Part shown: positions 1 through 10,379 of the stretch, piece after piece
Position numbering within the stretch: the stretch's first letter is position 1
How the letters are laid out: each line of letters starts with the position of its first letter
DNA from: Pollenia angustigena
Lineage: Eukaryota > Arthropoda > Insecta > Diptera > Polleniidae
Assembly: GCA_930367215.1 (NCBI GenBank)
Contig: OV884060.1
Coordinates: forward strand, 209,067,253-209,131,252
DNA length: 64,000 nt
Direction of reading: 5' to 3'
Notes under the pieces: model-generated
Told to the model about the DNA's origin: nothing
The model's database searches: none
What the model saw: only the letters and a program-made list of their open reading frames with translations
Made by a program: the position numbers and the translations under genes

Positions 1-179
1 ACTGGGAATTTAGCACGTCATACGAAGATCATATTAATAATAAGGATGAGATAATTCGGCACATTAACGGCATAGAACCTAAACTATGCCTCAGCGTCAT
101 CGAAAATTTGGATTATAGGATGGAGGTATGCCGCCAAGGTCGCGGCGTCCATTTGGCCGATATTTTGATGCATACATAA
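1..179 (+). pseudogene. Tc1/mariner-type transposase, C-terminal fragment
   Basis: The reading frame ending in TAA at 177-179 encodes a transposase tail with the motifs DEIIRHI and GRGVHLADILMHT. The same tail occurs at 17030-17161 (DEIIRHI and GRGERLADILFHT) after recognisable catalytic-domain sequence, which identifies the family. The gene is cut by the window start, so only the last roughly 45 residues are visible and the state of the rest is unknown. It would be the end of a DDE-type cut-and-paste transposase. Being a fragment among other repeats, it is very probably dead. Confidence 0.7.
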
Positions 180-1012
180 TTGAACCATACCAATATTATC
201 ATAATAAAAAGAAATGACAGTAATTTCCTAAATAATTTGTGTTTTATTCAAAATCAACATCGGCCCTTAAAATTTAACCACCCTTTATTAATGGTGTTTT
301 TTATACAAAAAAAAAATACCACCTTGTTAAAAGGTGCATGAATAAAATGTCTTGCCAACCCTGTCATAATGCAATTTTTTTATTTTACGAGAACAAAACA
401 AAAACAGTTATGAAAAAGTGGAATGCCCTGTTTTTAACAGCTGACAAAAAATGTGTTCTTCAAAATATAAAAATGGCTGCGGTAATATCTATTTTTTAAC
501 TTTTTGTCTTAAATTGTTTGAAAATTTTCTTTGGCTTGTTTTTTATAAAAAAATATGTTAAGAAGAAAATACCTTTGCCAGATTCTCGAAGTTTTTAAGC
601 TTTTTTGATTTAAGTAGTTTTTTTTATAACAATTTTATAACACCGAATCCAATTAAATTTTATTTCCCTGACAATCTACCATCAACAATGTAATGCTTTC
701 TTATTTTCTTTACTATATAATAATAGAACAAATAACTACATATTTAAATTTAACATTTTTACTGTCATCATTAGAGGCGATTTTTTCCTAACTTCGTCTG
801 ATAGCCCTATATATAAACAGAAGTCAACTGTTTTACAGGGCATTATCAACACTGTCGATTTATACTGGGCGTAAAGTGTAAAGCCTTATGACATTAGTAA
901 ATGTGAACAAGCCACCCTTTTAGAGAGCAGAGCATTTATAAGAAACGAACACCCAATTGCATAATTTTATATAAATTGCCAAATTTTTTTTGGTAAAAAA
1001 GAATACACTATA
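180..1012. other. AT-rich non-coding stretch
   Basis: No ORF, RNA or clear repeat structure was recognised. The first part is probably the 3' flank of the transposase fragment. The rest would lie within the large second intron of the minus-strand fatty acyl-CoA reductase gene. Confidence 0.5.
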
Positions 1013-1509
1013 AGTCTGTGTTCATACGGCTCATGTCTTGTTGATATGATTGCTACTTTAAAAGTCTGAGTTCATAGGGCTCATGTCTTATTGACAAGAT
1101 TCTTCCTTTTTCTTCTTTGAACATGAATTGTGCTTTTTTGATATTGAAAACAATAACAAAATTAAACAACGAATGGAAAAGCAAAACGCAAAGACAGTAC
1201 ATTCATCTGTGTACTAGTTTATTTTCCCCTCGTCCCTCTCGCCTATAAAGTAGCAATCTTGTCAATAAGACATGAGCCGTATGAACTCAAACTAAGCGAG
1301 AGGGACGAGGGGAAAAGAAACGAGTACACAGATGCATGTACCGTCTTTACGTTTTGCTTTTTCATTCATTGTTTAATTTTGTTTTTGTTTTCAATATAAA
1401 AAAAGCACATGTCGTCAACATGACATGATTCACTTGAACGCCAATTCAAGTTCAAAGAAGAAAAAGGAAGAATCTTAACAATAAGACATGAGCCGTATGA
1501 ACTCAGACT
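1013..1509 (+). mobile_element. MITE family A, outer copy
   Basis: The element begins AGTCTGTGTTCATACGGCTC at 1013 and ends with the inverted form GAGCCGTATGAACTCAGACT at 1509. The interior carries the family landmarks GCGAGAGGGACGAGGGGAAA and CACATGTCGTCAACATGACA. It has no coding capacity. Other copies lie at 7512-7970 and, truncated, at 14383-14499. After the left end the copy is interrupted by a second copy of the same family (1063-1293); the outer sequence resumes at 1294. The superfamily is not established because the flanking target duplication is unclear. Confidence 0.8.
1063..1293 (-). mobile_element. MITE family A, inner nested copy
   Basis: A 231-bp copy runs from AGTCTGAGTTCATAGGGCTC to GAGCCGTATGAACTCAAACT. 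Its interior order is reversed relative to the outer element: the TCTTCCTTTTT side comes first and the CCCTCTCGCCTATAAAGTAG side last. It sits between the outer element's TTGCTACTTTA and GCGAGAGGG blocks, which are adjacent in the copy at 7512-7970. That makes it a later insertion into a sibling. It carries an internal deletion relative to the outer copy. Confidence 0.75.
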
Positions 1510-1900
1510 AAGTCTTTTTTAACCCTTCCTTCCTAACGTTTTGGTTTTTAAAAAATTTCCCAATTGATCTATGTAATTACATAATTTATATTAATTGATT
1601 TTTTTTTTTTTCATTTAAGCATTTCACACTCAAAAACATTTTAATTTAAAGTGTAAAAACAAATAATCAAGCATATTTTTAATAGTAAATAAGTTTTATG
1701 AGCATGAGAGTTTTGTTGCATGGAAACAATTCAAAGACATTCCATATAAATTATTTCCATTTTGTTTTAATGGCAAGCCAAGCATAGATGTTTAATTAAG
1801 TAGCGGGTTTTTTATGTTTTCTTGATATTGTTAAATTGATCACATTTCCATAAGCTTAAGCTCCCAAGTTTGTTTTTCGGATTTCTCTTTAACAACTTAC
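1510..1900 (-). other. Start of FAR intron 2 and adjoining sequence
   Basis: On the minus strand the intron opens at 1900 with GTAAGT, a consensus donor, directly after the phase-1 end of coding exon 2. No acceptor joined to a matching reductase exon was found between 1 and 1899, so the intron probably extends beyond the window. This segment is AT-rich and holds no other feature I recognise. Confidence 0.6.
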
Positions 1901-2680
1901 CAATACTAGGTCTGGCAATAATCACTGGCATAGTATCGTAATGATCACGTATCAATAACTCAGCCAAACGTTTCGAATACGTATAAGTGTTTGGATGGGG
2001 TTGCAACAAGTCTGGCGTTATGTTTTCCAATGTCTTTAAATCCATCCATTCGGCCAAACGCATAAGATCTTCGGGTTTGTGTGGAAAGTCATAAACCTTC
2101 TCGTACATTACTTCCTGATCACAATTACAGAAGGCCGTCGAAAGATGAACAAAAGCTTCCAAGTTTTTCATTGTTTTGGCCACATCTAAAGCACGTCTGG
2201 TGCCAGCTAAATTCATATCGATTGCATCTTTCAAATTGCCCTCCAATTTTAAAGTGGCTGCCATGTGGAAGACAATGTTGGTGTTATCACTGACATGCTT
2301 AAGATTATCGCCAGATAAGCCCAACATTTCATAGGTAACGTCACCTTGATAAATGGTTACCTTTTTCAAAACATGTGGCCGTTCCTCTTTGATGCGTTGG
2401 AAAACCTAACAGAAAATAGTGTTAATGTTAATGGTGTAAAAATTTTAAATGAAATTATTTTTATTGCTCAACAAATACAAACCGGCAATTTAAACATGTC
2501 TTCCAAGCGGGACTCAGGCGTCTTGCCTCTTTTGGGACGACAGATAATAATAATTTCCTTCAACTCATGACAGGAGTACAAAAGTTTCTCCAGCAAAACT
2601 TTACCCATAAAACCAGAGGCGCCAGTAACAAACACTGTTTTGCCTTTATAATATTCTTGTACAGGAGTTAATTCCGGCAT
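1901..2680 (-). CDS. Fatty acyl-CoA reductase, N-terminal part (two coding exons)
   Basis: The family reduces fatty acyl-CoA to fatty alcohol with NADPH, used for wax, cuticle lipid or pheromone synthesis; family members are usually membrane-associated in the ER or peroxisome. Coding exon 1 is 2680-2483 (66 residues) and exon 2 is 2405-1901 (168 residues plus one base), joined across a 77-bp GT-AG intron (2482-2406, donor GTTTGT, acceptor TGTTAG). The Rossmann motif TGASGFMG is at residues 19-26. The catalytic YxxxK is seen as YTYSK with Y207 and K211. HLSTAFCN and the RPSI stretch are typical of the NAD_binding_4 domain. The phase-1 donor after RPSI predicts Val as the next residue, fitting the family's RPSIV. 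Family proteins are about 500 residues, so the rest of the Rossmann domain and the C-terminal sterile domain lie outside the window. The reading frame is intact. Insects have many paralogues, so no symbol is given. Confidence 0.9.
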
Positions 2681-2687
2681 GTTTTAT

Positions 2688-2700
2688 CTGTTGGAAAAGT
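2688..2700 (-). other. Likely 5' UTR splice acceptor of the FAR gene
   Basis: Seven bases upstream of the start codon, the minus strand reads a pyrimidine-rich ACTTTTCCAACAG. This fits a 3' splice site in the 5' UTR, with exonic sequence starting at 2687. If real, the promoter lies further right and the sequence beyond 2700 is a 5' intron. It is inferred from sequence context only. Confidence 0.4.
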
Positions 2701-3375
2701 AATAAAATTTTGTTAAATTTATTTCAAAAGATTAAAGTTTATTTAATGGGGTGTCGTCTTAACACCTGCATTAAGTTGAATTAATCGCCTACTTAGTTTT
2801 TTAAATGTTTAAATAAATTGGTTTTTTTTACAGCACTGTGGTAAAAAGAGTTGAAATTTTAAAATAAAACTTTTCAACGTAAAAATTAAAAATGTCTATT
2901 AATAACTAAAAAAATAATTTTTCAATAAAAACAAAGAGAAATGATAAAGTCATTTCATATCAATGGTTGGACCTGGTGTTTATATGAATTTTTAATTTTA
3001 ACAAAAAGTTTTTTCACAATTTGTTTTCGTTTTTTTTTTAACGGCTTTTTCCTTTTACATAAATATTATTTACAAAACATTTGCTACAGAAAAGAACGAC
3101 ACAGAACGGCAACCGAAAGTAAAAACTAATGAGGCCTTAATTCTGGCTGTTAATTTTTTGTATGTCGTTATATGTGTTCTTAATGTCGAACTCTATGCGA
3201 ACAAAAATGACAGCCGGTATAACTCTCACTAATGCGGTCACATGTATGAATTGCCATGACGAGTACCCATATTATTTTTTTTGTATTTATTAGTTTTGTT
3301 GTACAAAAAACACTGTCAATTTTTTTTTTTGGGTCTCCTCAGATTACAAGAAATTGCAAACCTTTTTTCAATAAC
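2701..3375. other. AT-rich stretch upstream of FAR coding exon 1
   Basis: No gene or repeat was recognised. It may be a 5' intron or the upstream region of the reductase gene. Short ORFs here look random. Confidence 0.4.
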
Positions 3376-3502
3376 TGCCGGTTTAGACACGTCAAGACTT
3401 GACTTTTTAGGAGAAAGGGGAAAAGCAATGGCAATCTCTTTTCCCTTCTATCCTAAAAGCTTAAGACTTGACCAGTTAAACTTGACGTGTGTGAACCGGC
3501 AC
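3376..3502. mobile_element. 127-bp palindromic mini-element
   Basis: The left arm TGCCGGTTTAGACACGTCAA is matched in inverted form by the right arm TTGACGTGTGTGAACCGGCA, enclosing a short loop that contains TTTTAGGAGAAAGGGG and, inverted, CCCTTCTATCCTAAAA. It is a compact foldback or MITE without coding potential. No target duplication is evident. Confidence 0.6.
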
Positions 3503-3551
3503 TAAAGAAAATAAATAATTTTGTACAAGCAGAGAAAAAATACTTTTCAAT

Positions 3552-3982
3552 ATGGTGCGTCCAACAAAACTATTTTTAACTAAGAAAAATATGGTTAATT
3601 TAAATATATTATTGTCACCGGGAACCGTAGTATGGTTAAATAAGTCCTCCATCAAGAAGCCGTAACCATACTTTCGTTGCCGCTTAACATTTTGTGGTTA
3701 TATATGACAAAAATAATTGTTTAGTTTTAAATTAACAATCGTATTTTCTTTTTTTTCCAAGAGCAACATGATATGGTTGAAAACCAACCATGCAGTGTTA
3801 AACATATTTTTGTTATTATTAAGAATAACATGTTCGGAGGCAGCCATAATATGGATGTGGCTTCCTGATGTGGGACTAATTTCACCGTAATATATGTAGG
3901 TGCCGTTGGCAATAACATGATACAATTAAACATAATATGTCTAAAATATTTCATTAAAATCTGTTTTGCTGGAGTTGACCAT
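3552..3982. mobile_element. Foldback-type repeat family B, degenerate copy
   Basis: The ends are inverted: TCCAACAAAACTATTTTTAA near 3558 and AAAATCTGTTTTGCTGGAGT near 3957. Inside, CCATCAAGAAGCC and GGCTTCCTGATG are also inverted, as are the many copies of an ACCATAATATGG-like motif. The better-preserved relative is at 5350-5749. Mismatches in this copy indicate greater age. Confidence 0.6.
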
Positions 3983-5349
3983 ATTAAAAAATGTTTTTCT
4001 CTAGGTGTATGTATGTATGTATGTCTGCATAATTTACCATTCATTTTTAGGCAACAGAAGTTTAGCAGCAGCAACAAAATGCAAATAAAATAAGCAGGCT
4101 AATATATTTCTGCTATTAAATCCAAAACTATTATGTAACATGTTGCTCACTTACAGCTGCATAGTTTTTTTGCTTTCTTTGTGGCATACACCTGTTGTAT
4201 GTACTAGTAGTAAGTAGCACTGGTGTAGAAAAAAGGCACAGTCAACTTTAAAATAAATTAAATAAATATGGGTATTCGAAACAATTGTAATCCAGAAAAT
4301 TAGCTAATTATTGCAACTAAGTAAAAGAGTAAGTGAACTATTAAAACTTATACTTATTTGTTGTAATAGTGACGCAAATAAAAACTATAATTGTAACATT
4401 TTAATGGACTACTATTACAATTTACAAAGAAAAGAGGCAAGCAACTAAATAATTTGCTACTAGTGGCTGTGACTGATTGACTTAACGGCTGGTTGTAATG
4501 AAAGCAAATTGCTATAAACATATTGGTTGACCTCATTTTTAACATATCGCACGCACACTTAATCATAAACAGGAACAACTCAAAGTTTATCAAAATAATT
4601 TTTTTTATATATTTTTAAACCAGTTTGCAAGTAAAATCTCTAGCGACCACGAAAAGTTCGTTTGCGTAACTGTCTTCTTTAACATTTGTTAAACTCAATT
4701 TGATTACAAAATTGCAACCCTGTTTTTGAAGCCAGTTTTCTGCCTCTCCTAAACATTTTTACATTTTAAGCTGTGCTTGGTTATGATACGGTGAGCCATA
4801 AGTAGTCTGTCAAAGGAATATTTTTGGAGATTTCTATTTTGACACTTTTTTTCTCCATTGGATTTAGGACAAGATCAGTAAAAGAGACGATAAAATATGT
4901 ATAATGTTGCTATTAAGGCGTTTTCAGTATGTGACGATTTCGGTGTGGAAGTTAAAAAGAGAGCCGTGGTTAAACAAAAGTGAATTAGTTGCTTTAACAT
5001 CAACTTGTTTTAAAAGAGAGTTCTTTGGTCCATAACAGTTTACAAATTTCACAAATTTTACCTGTTTTTCTCTCGTAAGTGACTACAGAAGGGACAGAAG
5101 TTAATAATTAATGTCTGATAAAAATTGTCTTTAAAGAGTACAACAACTAGTTTTGAAATGAAATTTGTCAAAATCGTTGCCTTAAATAACATGAGAGCCA
5201 GAATTTCCAAGTGATTTCTATTCAGATTACCAAAAGGCAGTGTCAGAAAACTGACCTCAGACAGTTTTTTCGTAGAGTAAAATTAACAGAAATTATATAA
5301 GTAAAAGAGAAGTTAAAAACCAAAGTGCAGAGAAAAAACATGTTTAAAT
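3983..5349. other. AT-rich non-coding stretch
   Basis: No gene, RNA or repeat was recognised apart from a short (GTAT)n run near 4007-4023. The small ORFs have no recognisable family features. Confidence 0.4.
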
Positions 5350-5749
5350 ATGGTCACCTCCAACAAAACTATTTTAAACAATATTTTAAGTATATTATGT
5401 TTAATTTAACCATATTATTGTCCCCGACAATCATATTAGAAATACATTAGTCCATCATCAAGAAGCCACAACCATATTATGGTTGCCTCTAAACATATTA
5501 TGGCTTAATATGACAATAATTTTTCCAAGAGCAACATTCTATGGTTGAAATCCAACCATGCTATTGTAAGTGTGAAGCAAATCTCAGTTATCATTAACCA
5601 TAACATGTTCGGAGGCAACCATAATATGGTTATGGCTTTTTGATGGAGGACTAGTTTAACCATAATAGAGTTGTCGGCGACAATAATATGGTTAAATTAA
5701 ACATAATATGCTTAAATTTTTTATAAATAGTTTTGTTGGAGGTGGCTAC
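5350..5749. mobile_element. Foldback-type repeat family B, long palindrome
   Basis: This 400-bp element is inverted-repetitive over most of its length. It opens with CACCTCCAACAAAACTATTT and closes with AAATAGTTTTGTTGGAGGTG. The arms carry repeated ATAATATGG and AACCATA motifs and paired CCATCATCAAGAAGCC and GGCTTTTTGATGGAGG blocks. There is no coding capacity. Related sequence recurs at 3552-3982 and as a layer of the foldback at 56036-56770. Confidence 0.7.
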
Positions 5750-5948
5750 ACTTATCTACGCCTGCGAATCATGGACACACACGTCACCCAGGAAAAGTAG
5801 TATACCGGCTACAGTAATGAAGTATCTGCGCTGTGTAAAGGGAAACCTCAAAAGAATCAGAAACGATACTAAAAGAAGCAGACTGTTGGTAGAAACTCTG
5901 GATAATAGAAAGGAAAATTTTAAAAGGCGATGCATTACGAATGAATAA
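5750..5948 (+). pseudogene. Non-LTR retrotransposon, C-terminal fragment
   Basis: The frame reads CESWTHT, then IPATVMKYLRCVKG and RIRNDTKRSRL. This resembles the region downstream of the reverse transcriptase in LINE proteins, where a conserved cysteine and tryptophan segment is followed by a methionine-rich RIRN block. Only about 65 residues remain, next to the family B foldback. The LINE clade cannot be assigned. Confidence 0.5.
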
Positions 5949-6464
5949 AACTTTTAAGATTACTTTGAGACAGTGATTGACTTTTCGGGACAGCTCTCTG
6001 CCTTGTAATTAATATTTGACCAAGGCAACTGAAAGGAAATGTAAACAAAAAATAATATAACTAAAATAAAATTTTGCAAAATAAAATAACACTCTTTACG
6101 TTGTATTTTTATTAGCAAGTGGGAGGAGTAACTGAGTAATTGCTGAGTAAAAAACTATTTTCTAAGTTAAAATTTTTAATTAATATGTTCACTTTTAGAT
6201 TGCTAACCTTTTAAGTGAGTTGAAAACTTAATTTTTAAGCTTAGGAACAGTGAGTGATGACGTTTAGTTATTAAAAATAAGTTTTTTTCATTAAATAAAT
6301 AGCTTTTCTGTTATATTAATTAGAAAACAAAATTAGGAATCGATAAAATATGCGATAAGAGAAATCGATTTGGCTATTTGGCATTCTTAAGATCAGTAAC
6401 GTAATGCTTTCGAAGCTACCTCGCATAACAAAGAAAATTATTCTTTTAATTTCTAATGCTTTTT
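5949..6464. other. AT-rich non-coding stretch
   Basis: Nothing recognisable on either strand. Confidence 0.4.
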
Positions 6465-6466
6465 TA

Positions 6467-7467
6467 CACTGAAAGAAAAATGCTTCATATATTTAATGAA
6501 TTATATTCATAAAAAAATTTTCCTTGGGTAAATGGAAATGTTCATTGCCTAAATGGAATTTCATAGTTATAATGTAGTATTTTCGTTAAAATCGTTTCAT
6601 TGGATATCGTAATTACGTTAAAAATTTTCATTGGATATATGAAAACTTAAGTTTGTCCAAGTTAAACAAAAAATTTTAATTGGTAACATAAAAAAACAAT
6701 ATACAAACATAACTATATTCATAAATTAATACAAAATTATAGTTTCCTTAAAAATATGTTTAATTGTTAATAAAAAAGTCGACAAACAATCGACGAAACG
6801 TCGGGAACAAAATATTGTAATTAAAAATTGAATTTCATTTACATTGAAGAAATTAAGGCCCTATTAGCTTGACAAAAATAATATTAATAAATGTAAGATT
6901 TAATTATTTCATACATCTAATGTAATATGCCATTAAATTTATGAAATCAAAAATTTTTTTATAAAAGCAACATATTTCAATAATGCTTTTATAAATTTAA
7001 ATTTTCATTATGACAATGAAAAATGTCATTATAGTAATGAAACAAAAACTTTCAATCAACGTTGTTATTGTTGTTATGGACAATTTAAACTCATATTTAC
7101 GCTCTTAATTGAGTAAAAAACATTGTTTTTTTATCCAAAAACTACACTGCCCCGGTAGGCTAGCTGGTAGTGAGCTAGTCTATCAGCACCGAGGTTGCAC
7201 GATCGATTCCCGCCAGAGACAGAAAAAAATAAAATAAGAAAAAAAATGAAAATAAAAAATAAATAAAAAAAAAGGTTTTTTTTTCTTTATTGAAAGTATT
7301 CATCCAATGAATAATATTCATAGATCTAATGTAATGTTTCATTAAATACATTTTAATGAAACAGGTTTCATTGATCCAACGAAGCGCTGCATAGGTTCCT
7401 TTTAATGCAATTTTTCACGGGATTAATGTCAAAATTCATTGGTATTGCGAAGAAAATTCTTTCAGTG
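6467..7467. mobile_element. 1-kb TIR element (CACTGAAAGAA ends, TA target)
   Basis: The left end CACTGAAAGAAAAAT and the inverted right end ATTCTTTCAGTG are flanked by TA on both sides (6465-6466 and 7468-7469), as expected for a Tc1/mariner-class target. The interior is very AT-rich with inverted segments around CATTGGATAT and holds no transposase. A tRNA-derived SINE-like piece is embedded at 7148-7275. It is best read as a non-autonomous DNA transposon. Confidence 0.7.
7148..7275 (+). mobile_element. tRNA-derived SINE-like insert
   Basis: A roughly 70-bp head has TAGGCTAGCTGGTAG, resembling an A box, followed about 45 bp later by GATCGATTCCC, resembling a B box. It continues into an A-rich tail (7223-7273). 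Its GC content contrasts with the AT-rich surroundings. A tRNA gene is unlikely because the acceptor arms do not pair and the tail is long and A-rich. Confidence 0.55.
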
Positions 7468-7511
7468 TACGTCATGAACACAACCATCAAGACTAGAAGG
7501 TTTCCGTAGTT

Positions 7512-7970
7512 AGTCTGTCTTATACGGCTCAAGTCTTATTGACAAGATTGCTACTTTATAGGCGAGAGGGACGAGGGGAAAAGAAACGAGTACACATATG
7601 CATGTACTGTCTTAAAGTGTTGCTTTCTAAGGGCTCAGTTAGCCGGGAGTAACAGTAACGTTGCAAATCAGCTGTTTCATTTTGTTGTATGTAAAGCAAT
7701 TAGAACGATTACAGTTAGCAGTAAGATGTTACGTCTCATTCTGTAAGAAATAGATTGGTCTTCCTTTTTTACGGTAAGGTTACTGTTAATGTTACTCCCG
7801 GCTAACTGAGCCTTTATTCGTTGTTTAATTTTGTTTTTGTTTTCAATATCAAATAAAACAAAATAAAAAACACGTCGTCAACATGACATGAATCATTTGA
7901 ATGCCAATTCATGTTCAAAAAAGAGAAAGGAAGAATCTTGTCAATAAGACATGAGCCGTATGAACTCAGA
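7512..7970 (+). mobile_element. MITE family A copy carrying another MITE
   Basis: It starts AGTCTGTCTTATACGGCTC and ends GAGCCGTATGAACTCAGA. The interior has GCGAGAGGGACGAGGGGAAA and CACGTCGTCAACATGACATG. A different TIR element (7630-7815) interrupts it between TGCTTTCT and ATTCGTTG, which are adjacent in other copies. With that insert removed it is about 270 bp. Confidence 0.8.
7630..7815. mobile_element. 186-bp MITE nested in family A
   Basis: The ends AAGGGCTCAGTTAGCCGGGA and TCCCGGCTAACTGAGCCTTT are near-perfect inverted repeats, continuing inward through GTAACAGTAAC and GTTACTGTTAA. There is no coding sequence. The outermost AAGG-CTCAGTTAG is shared with the 19896-20642 element, suggesting related transposase recognition. 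Confidence 0.75.
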
Positions 7971-7975
7971 TAGCA

Positions 7976-8259
7976 AAGCCAGAAAAAGATCACACAAAAG
8001 TTGAGTCAAATAGGCCTATAAGCGTATTAACTGATGTTTTTCAAACTTTTGATAAAATCTGGCATAAAGGCTTATTTATTACATAAATTGAAGCTACATT
8101 TACTAGTTAACACATACATAATAGCTAGAAAGCTACTAAGTCGCTCGAAAATGTATTATTAAAGAAGACGATTTTCAGATTTCTCCTCATCAAACTGACG
8201 CTGGAGTCCCTAAAGGAAGCAGCTTGGGGCCTCTATTATACCTAATATATACTTTGGAT
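7976..8259 (+). pseudogene. Jockey-like reverse transcriptase fragment
   Basis: Broken frames retain reverse transcriptase landmarks: KPEKDHTKVESNRPISVL, then FDKIWHKGL, a stop, and later AGVPKGSSLGPLLY. The order matches the fingers and palm region of LINE reverse transcriptases. The segment between NRPISVL and the FD motif is deleted, and the YADD box is absent because the hAT-like repeat at 8260 follows directly. It is a dead fragment. Confidence 0.75.
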
Positions 8260-9842
8260 CAGGGATTGCTGTTCGGTTTTAACCGAAACCGAAACCGCGG
8301 TGTTAAATGCCTAAAAACCGAAACCGAAAACCGACAAAAAAAAACTCAGTTTTAGCTTTTACTTTAACAATGTATTTATGCTTGAAGAAATTGCAAATTA
8401 AACATCATACTCGTACTTCATATGCAAAAACTTTATACATAATTTCAAAATTCTTAAAATTCAAAATAAGTACTAAGACGAACAAATGTTATCTTTATAA
8501 CTCTTAAGTACACACCTTATTTGTGAGGCATAAACTGCCACCTGGGCCACTTGAATTTTGTATGGAGTTTCTTGTGGCTATAGAAAAAACTCACAATAAC
8601 GAACCCCTGGGCAAGCTGGGACTACTTTTATATGTATGGAGTTTTATGGCTATAGCAGGAACATTTTGTTGGGAAATAAAATAATTTTTCGAAAAAACAG
8701 AAAAGAAAGATTTCTTATGTGTTCTGTATGCTTTTTGAAACGTTTCATTTTGATTTTATTTACTCCAGTACATACATATATTATAGGGAAGGACCTGACC
8801 AGGCCCAGGTGGATACAATATGCACAAAATTTTCATTTGGCCAATTGAGGAATACATACAATTTCGTTCTAATATACTTAATAATTTTATTCAACATTTT
8901 TTATTTTTCGAATTTATTCTATGAGCTAAATTTCAGTTATGTATTTTATAAAGCTTTTTTGTAATAGTTCTATTCCTTCAATTTTTCAGAAATGACTTTA
9001 TACACTACCAGACTATTATATTGTATTTTCTTGTTACATTTTACCTTAGCTTTCCTTTGGAAAGCAATGAGGTATATTTTATGTACAGAAAAATTTACAA
9101 TTATTATAGAAAATAGAAACTGGGAATTATTTCCTATTGGTGTTAGACAAATTTGTCGCTAGTAGCTTAGATAGCTATTTGATCAATCTTTTTAAAAAAA
9201 ATATTTTTGTTTTTTTTTTAATTGTTTAAAAAATTTTTTTTTTATATTTAAAACTTTTTTTTATTTTTTTATCCGGAATGTTTTTTTTTTTTTGCTCTAA
9301 AGAAAGCTTATGTCTTTTCCTTTCTTTTAATTAGTTTTTGGGGAATTTCAAATAAAATTTTTTAAATTTTAATTTGTTAGCATCGTTAAAATCAAAAACG
9401 AGAAATAAAAATATATTCTTTACTAAAATTACTAAAAACTACCTACAAGTCGATCTATTTTTCCTATAATTTTATAATCTTTGTATGATGCGCTTCTTAC
9501 TTTAAAACCAACGTCTGTAGAAAGTGAGAGCACGTTTTCGGTAACAGGCAATATACATATCAACAAGGATTCGAAATAGAATCTTTGATGAACTTTTAAA
9601 TGCTTTAATAATACTAAAAAATTGTTTGCTTAAAAGAAAATTAATTTAACCAAGTTGCTATAAATAATAACTACAAAATTTTTTGAACTTTTGTACATGT
9701 GTATGTATATTCTTTTAAAAGAGTAAAAACTTTTGTCTTGAACTCATTTAATGTAATCATTGTTTTATTCAAAGAATCCCGGGATTCCTGGGAATAAGAT
9801 TTTTTTTTTTTTGGTTTAGTTTCCCGGGAAATTAGAAACCCT
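8260..9842 (+). mobile_element. Degenerate hAT-like element
   Basis: The left end CAGGGATTGCTGTTCGG followed by repeats of AACCGAAACCG, and the right end with CCCGGGAAATTAGAAACCCT, look like hAT termini. A hAT dimerisation-domain remnant lies at 9480-9640, in the expected place near one end. No clean 8-bp target duplication could be matched, so the exact limits are approximate. The interior is AT-rich with many stops. Confidence 0.5.
9480..9640 (+). pseudogene. hAT transposase C-terminal (dimerisation) remnant
   Basis: The frame reads KPTSVESESTFSVTGNIHI and, after a frameshift, FDELLNALIILKN. This matches the hAT C-terminal pattern of a T-S-x-x-S-E-x-x-F-S-x-x-G-N-I core followed by a leucine-rich end. 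Only the end of the protein survives. No intact N-terminal zinc finger or catalytic residues were seen upstream. Confidence 0.65.
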
Positions 9843-9853
9843 AATATATATAT

Positions 9854-10348
9854 ACTAGCTGACCCGGCAAAATTTTCTTACCGTAAAAACCTAAGTTGGA
9901 CCATGGCGATGATTTTATAGAAAAAATCGTCCAAATCGGTCAAGCCGTTCTCAAGTTATGCGCTTAATAGAAAAAGTGAGCGTAAAAGTAGGCCTGGTAA
10001 ATTTTTCTTTCGATGAAAACTTAAAATGGATTAATACGAACATTTGAAAGAAAAATTTGTCAAATCGATGGAGCCGTTTTCTGATTTTAGGTAATTCGAA
10101 AAAAGTGGGCGGGGCAAAATTTTCTTTTCGTATAAATCTAAGTTGGACCATGGCGATCATTTTAAAGAAAAAATCGTCCAAATTATATAGATGTCATTGG
10201 TGGTGCAATATGAAAATTGGATTGCCACGCCCCTCCGCCCGCCGACCGAAAATTAAAAATGAGATTTCACAGTGTCACCCGCCTGAATATTCTGAAGATT
10301 CCCTGAAAATTTCATCAAAATCGGCCCAGCCGTTTTGGAGTCCATACG

Positions 10349-10379
<31 letters not shown>

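Noticed and set aside
7148..7223. A functional tRNA gene
   Set aside because: Box-like motifs exist, but the arms do not pair as a cloverleaf and an A-rich tail follows; a SINE-like origin fits better. The same applies to 27537-27600 and 63150-63190.
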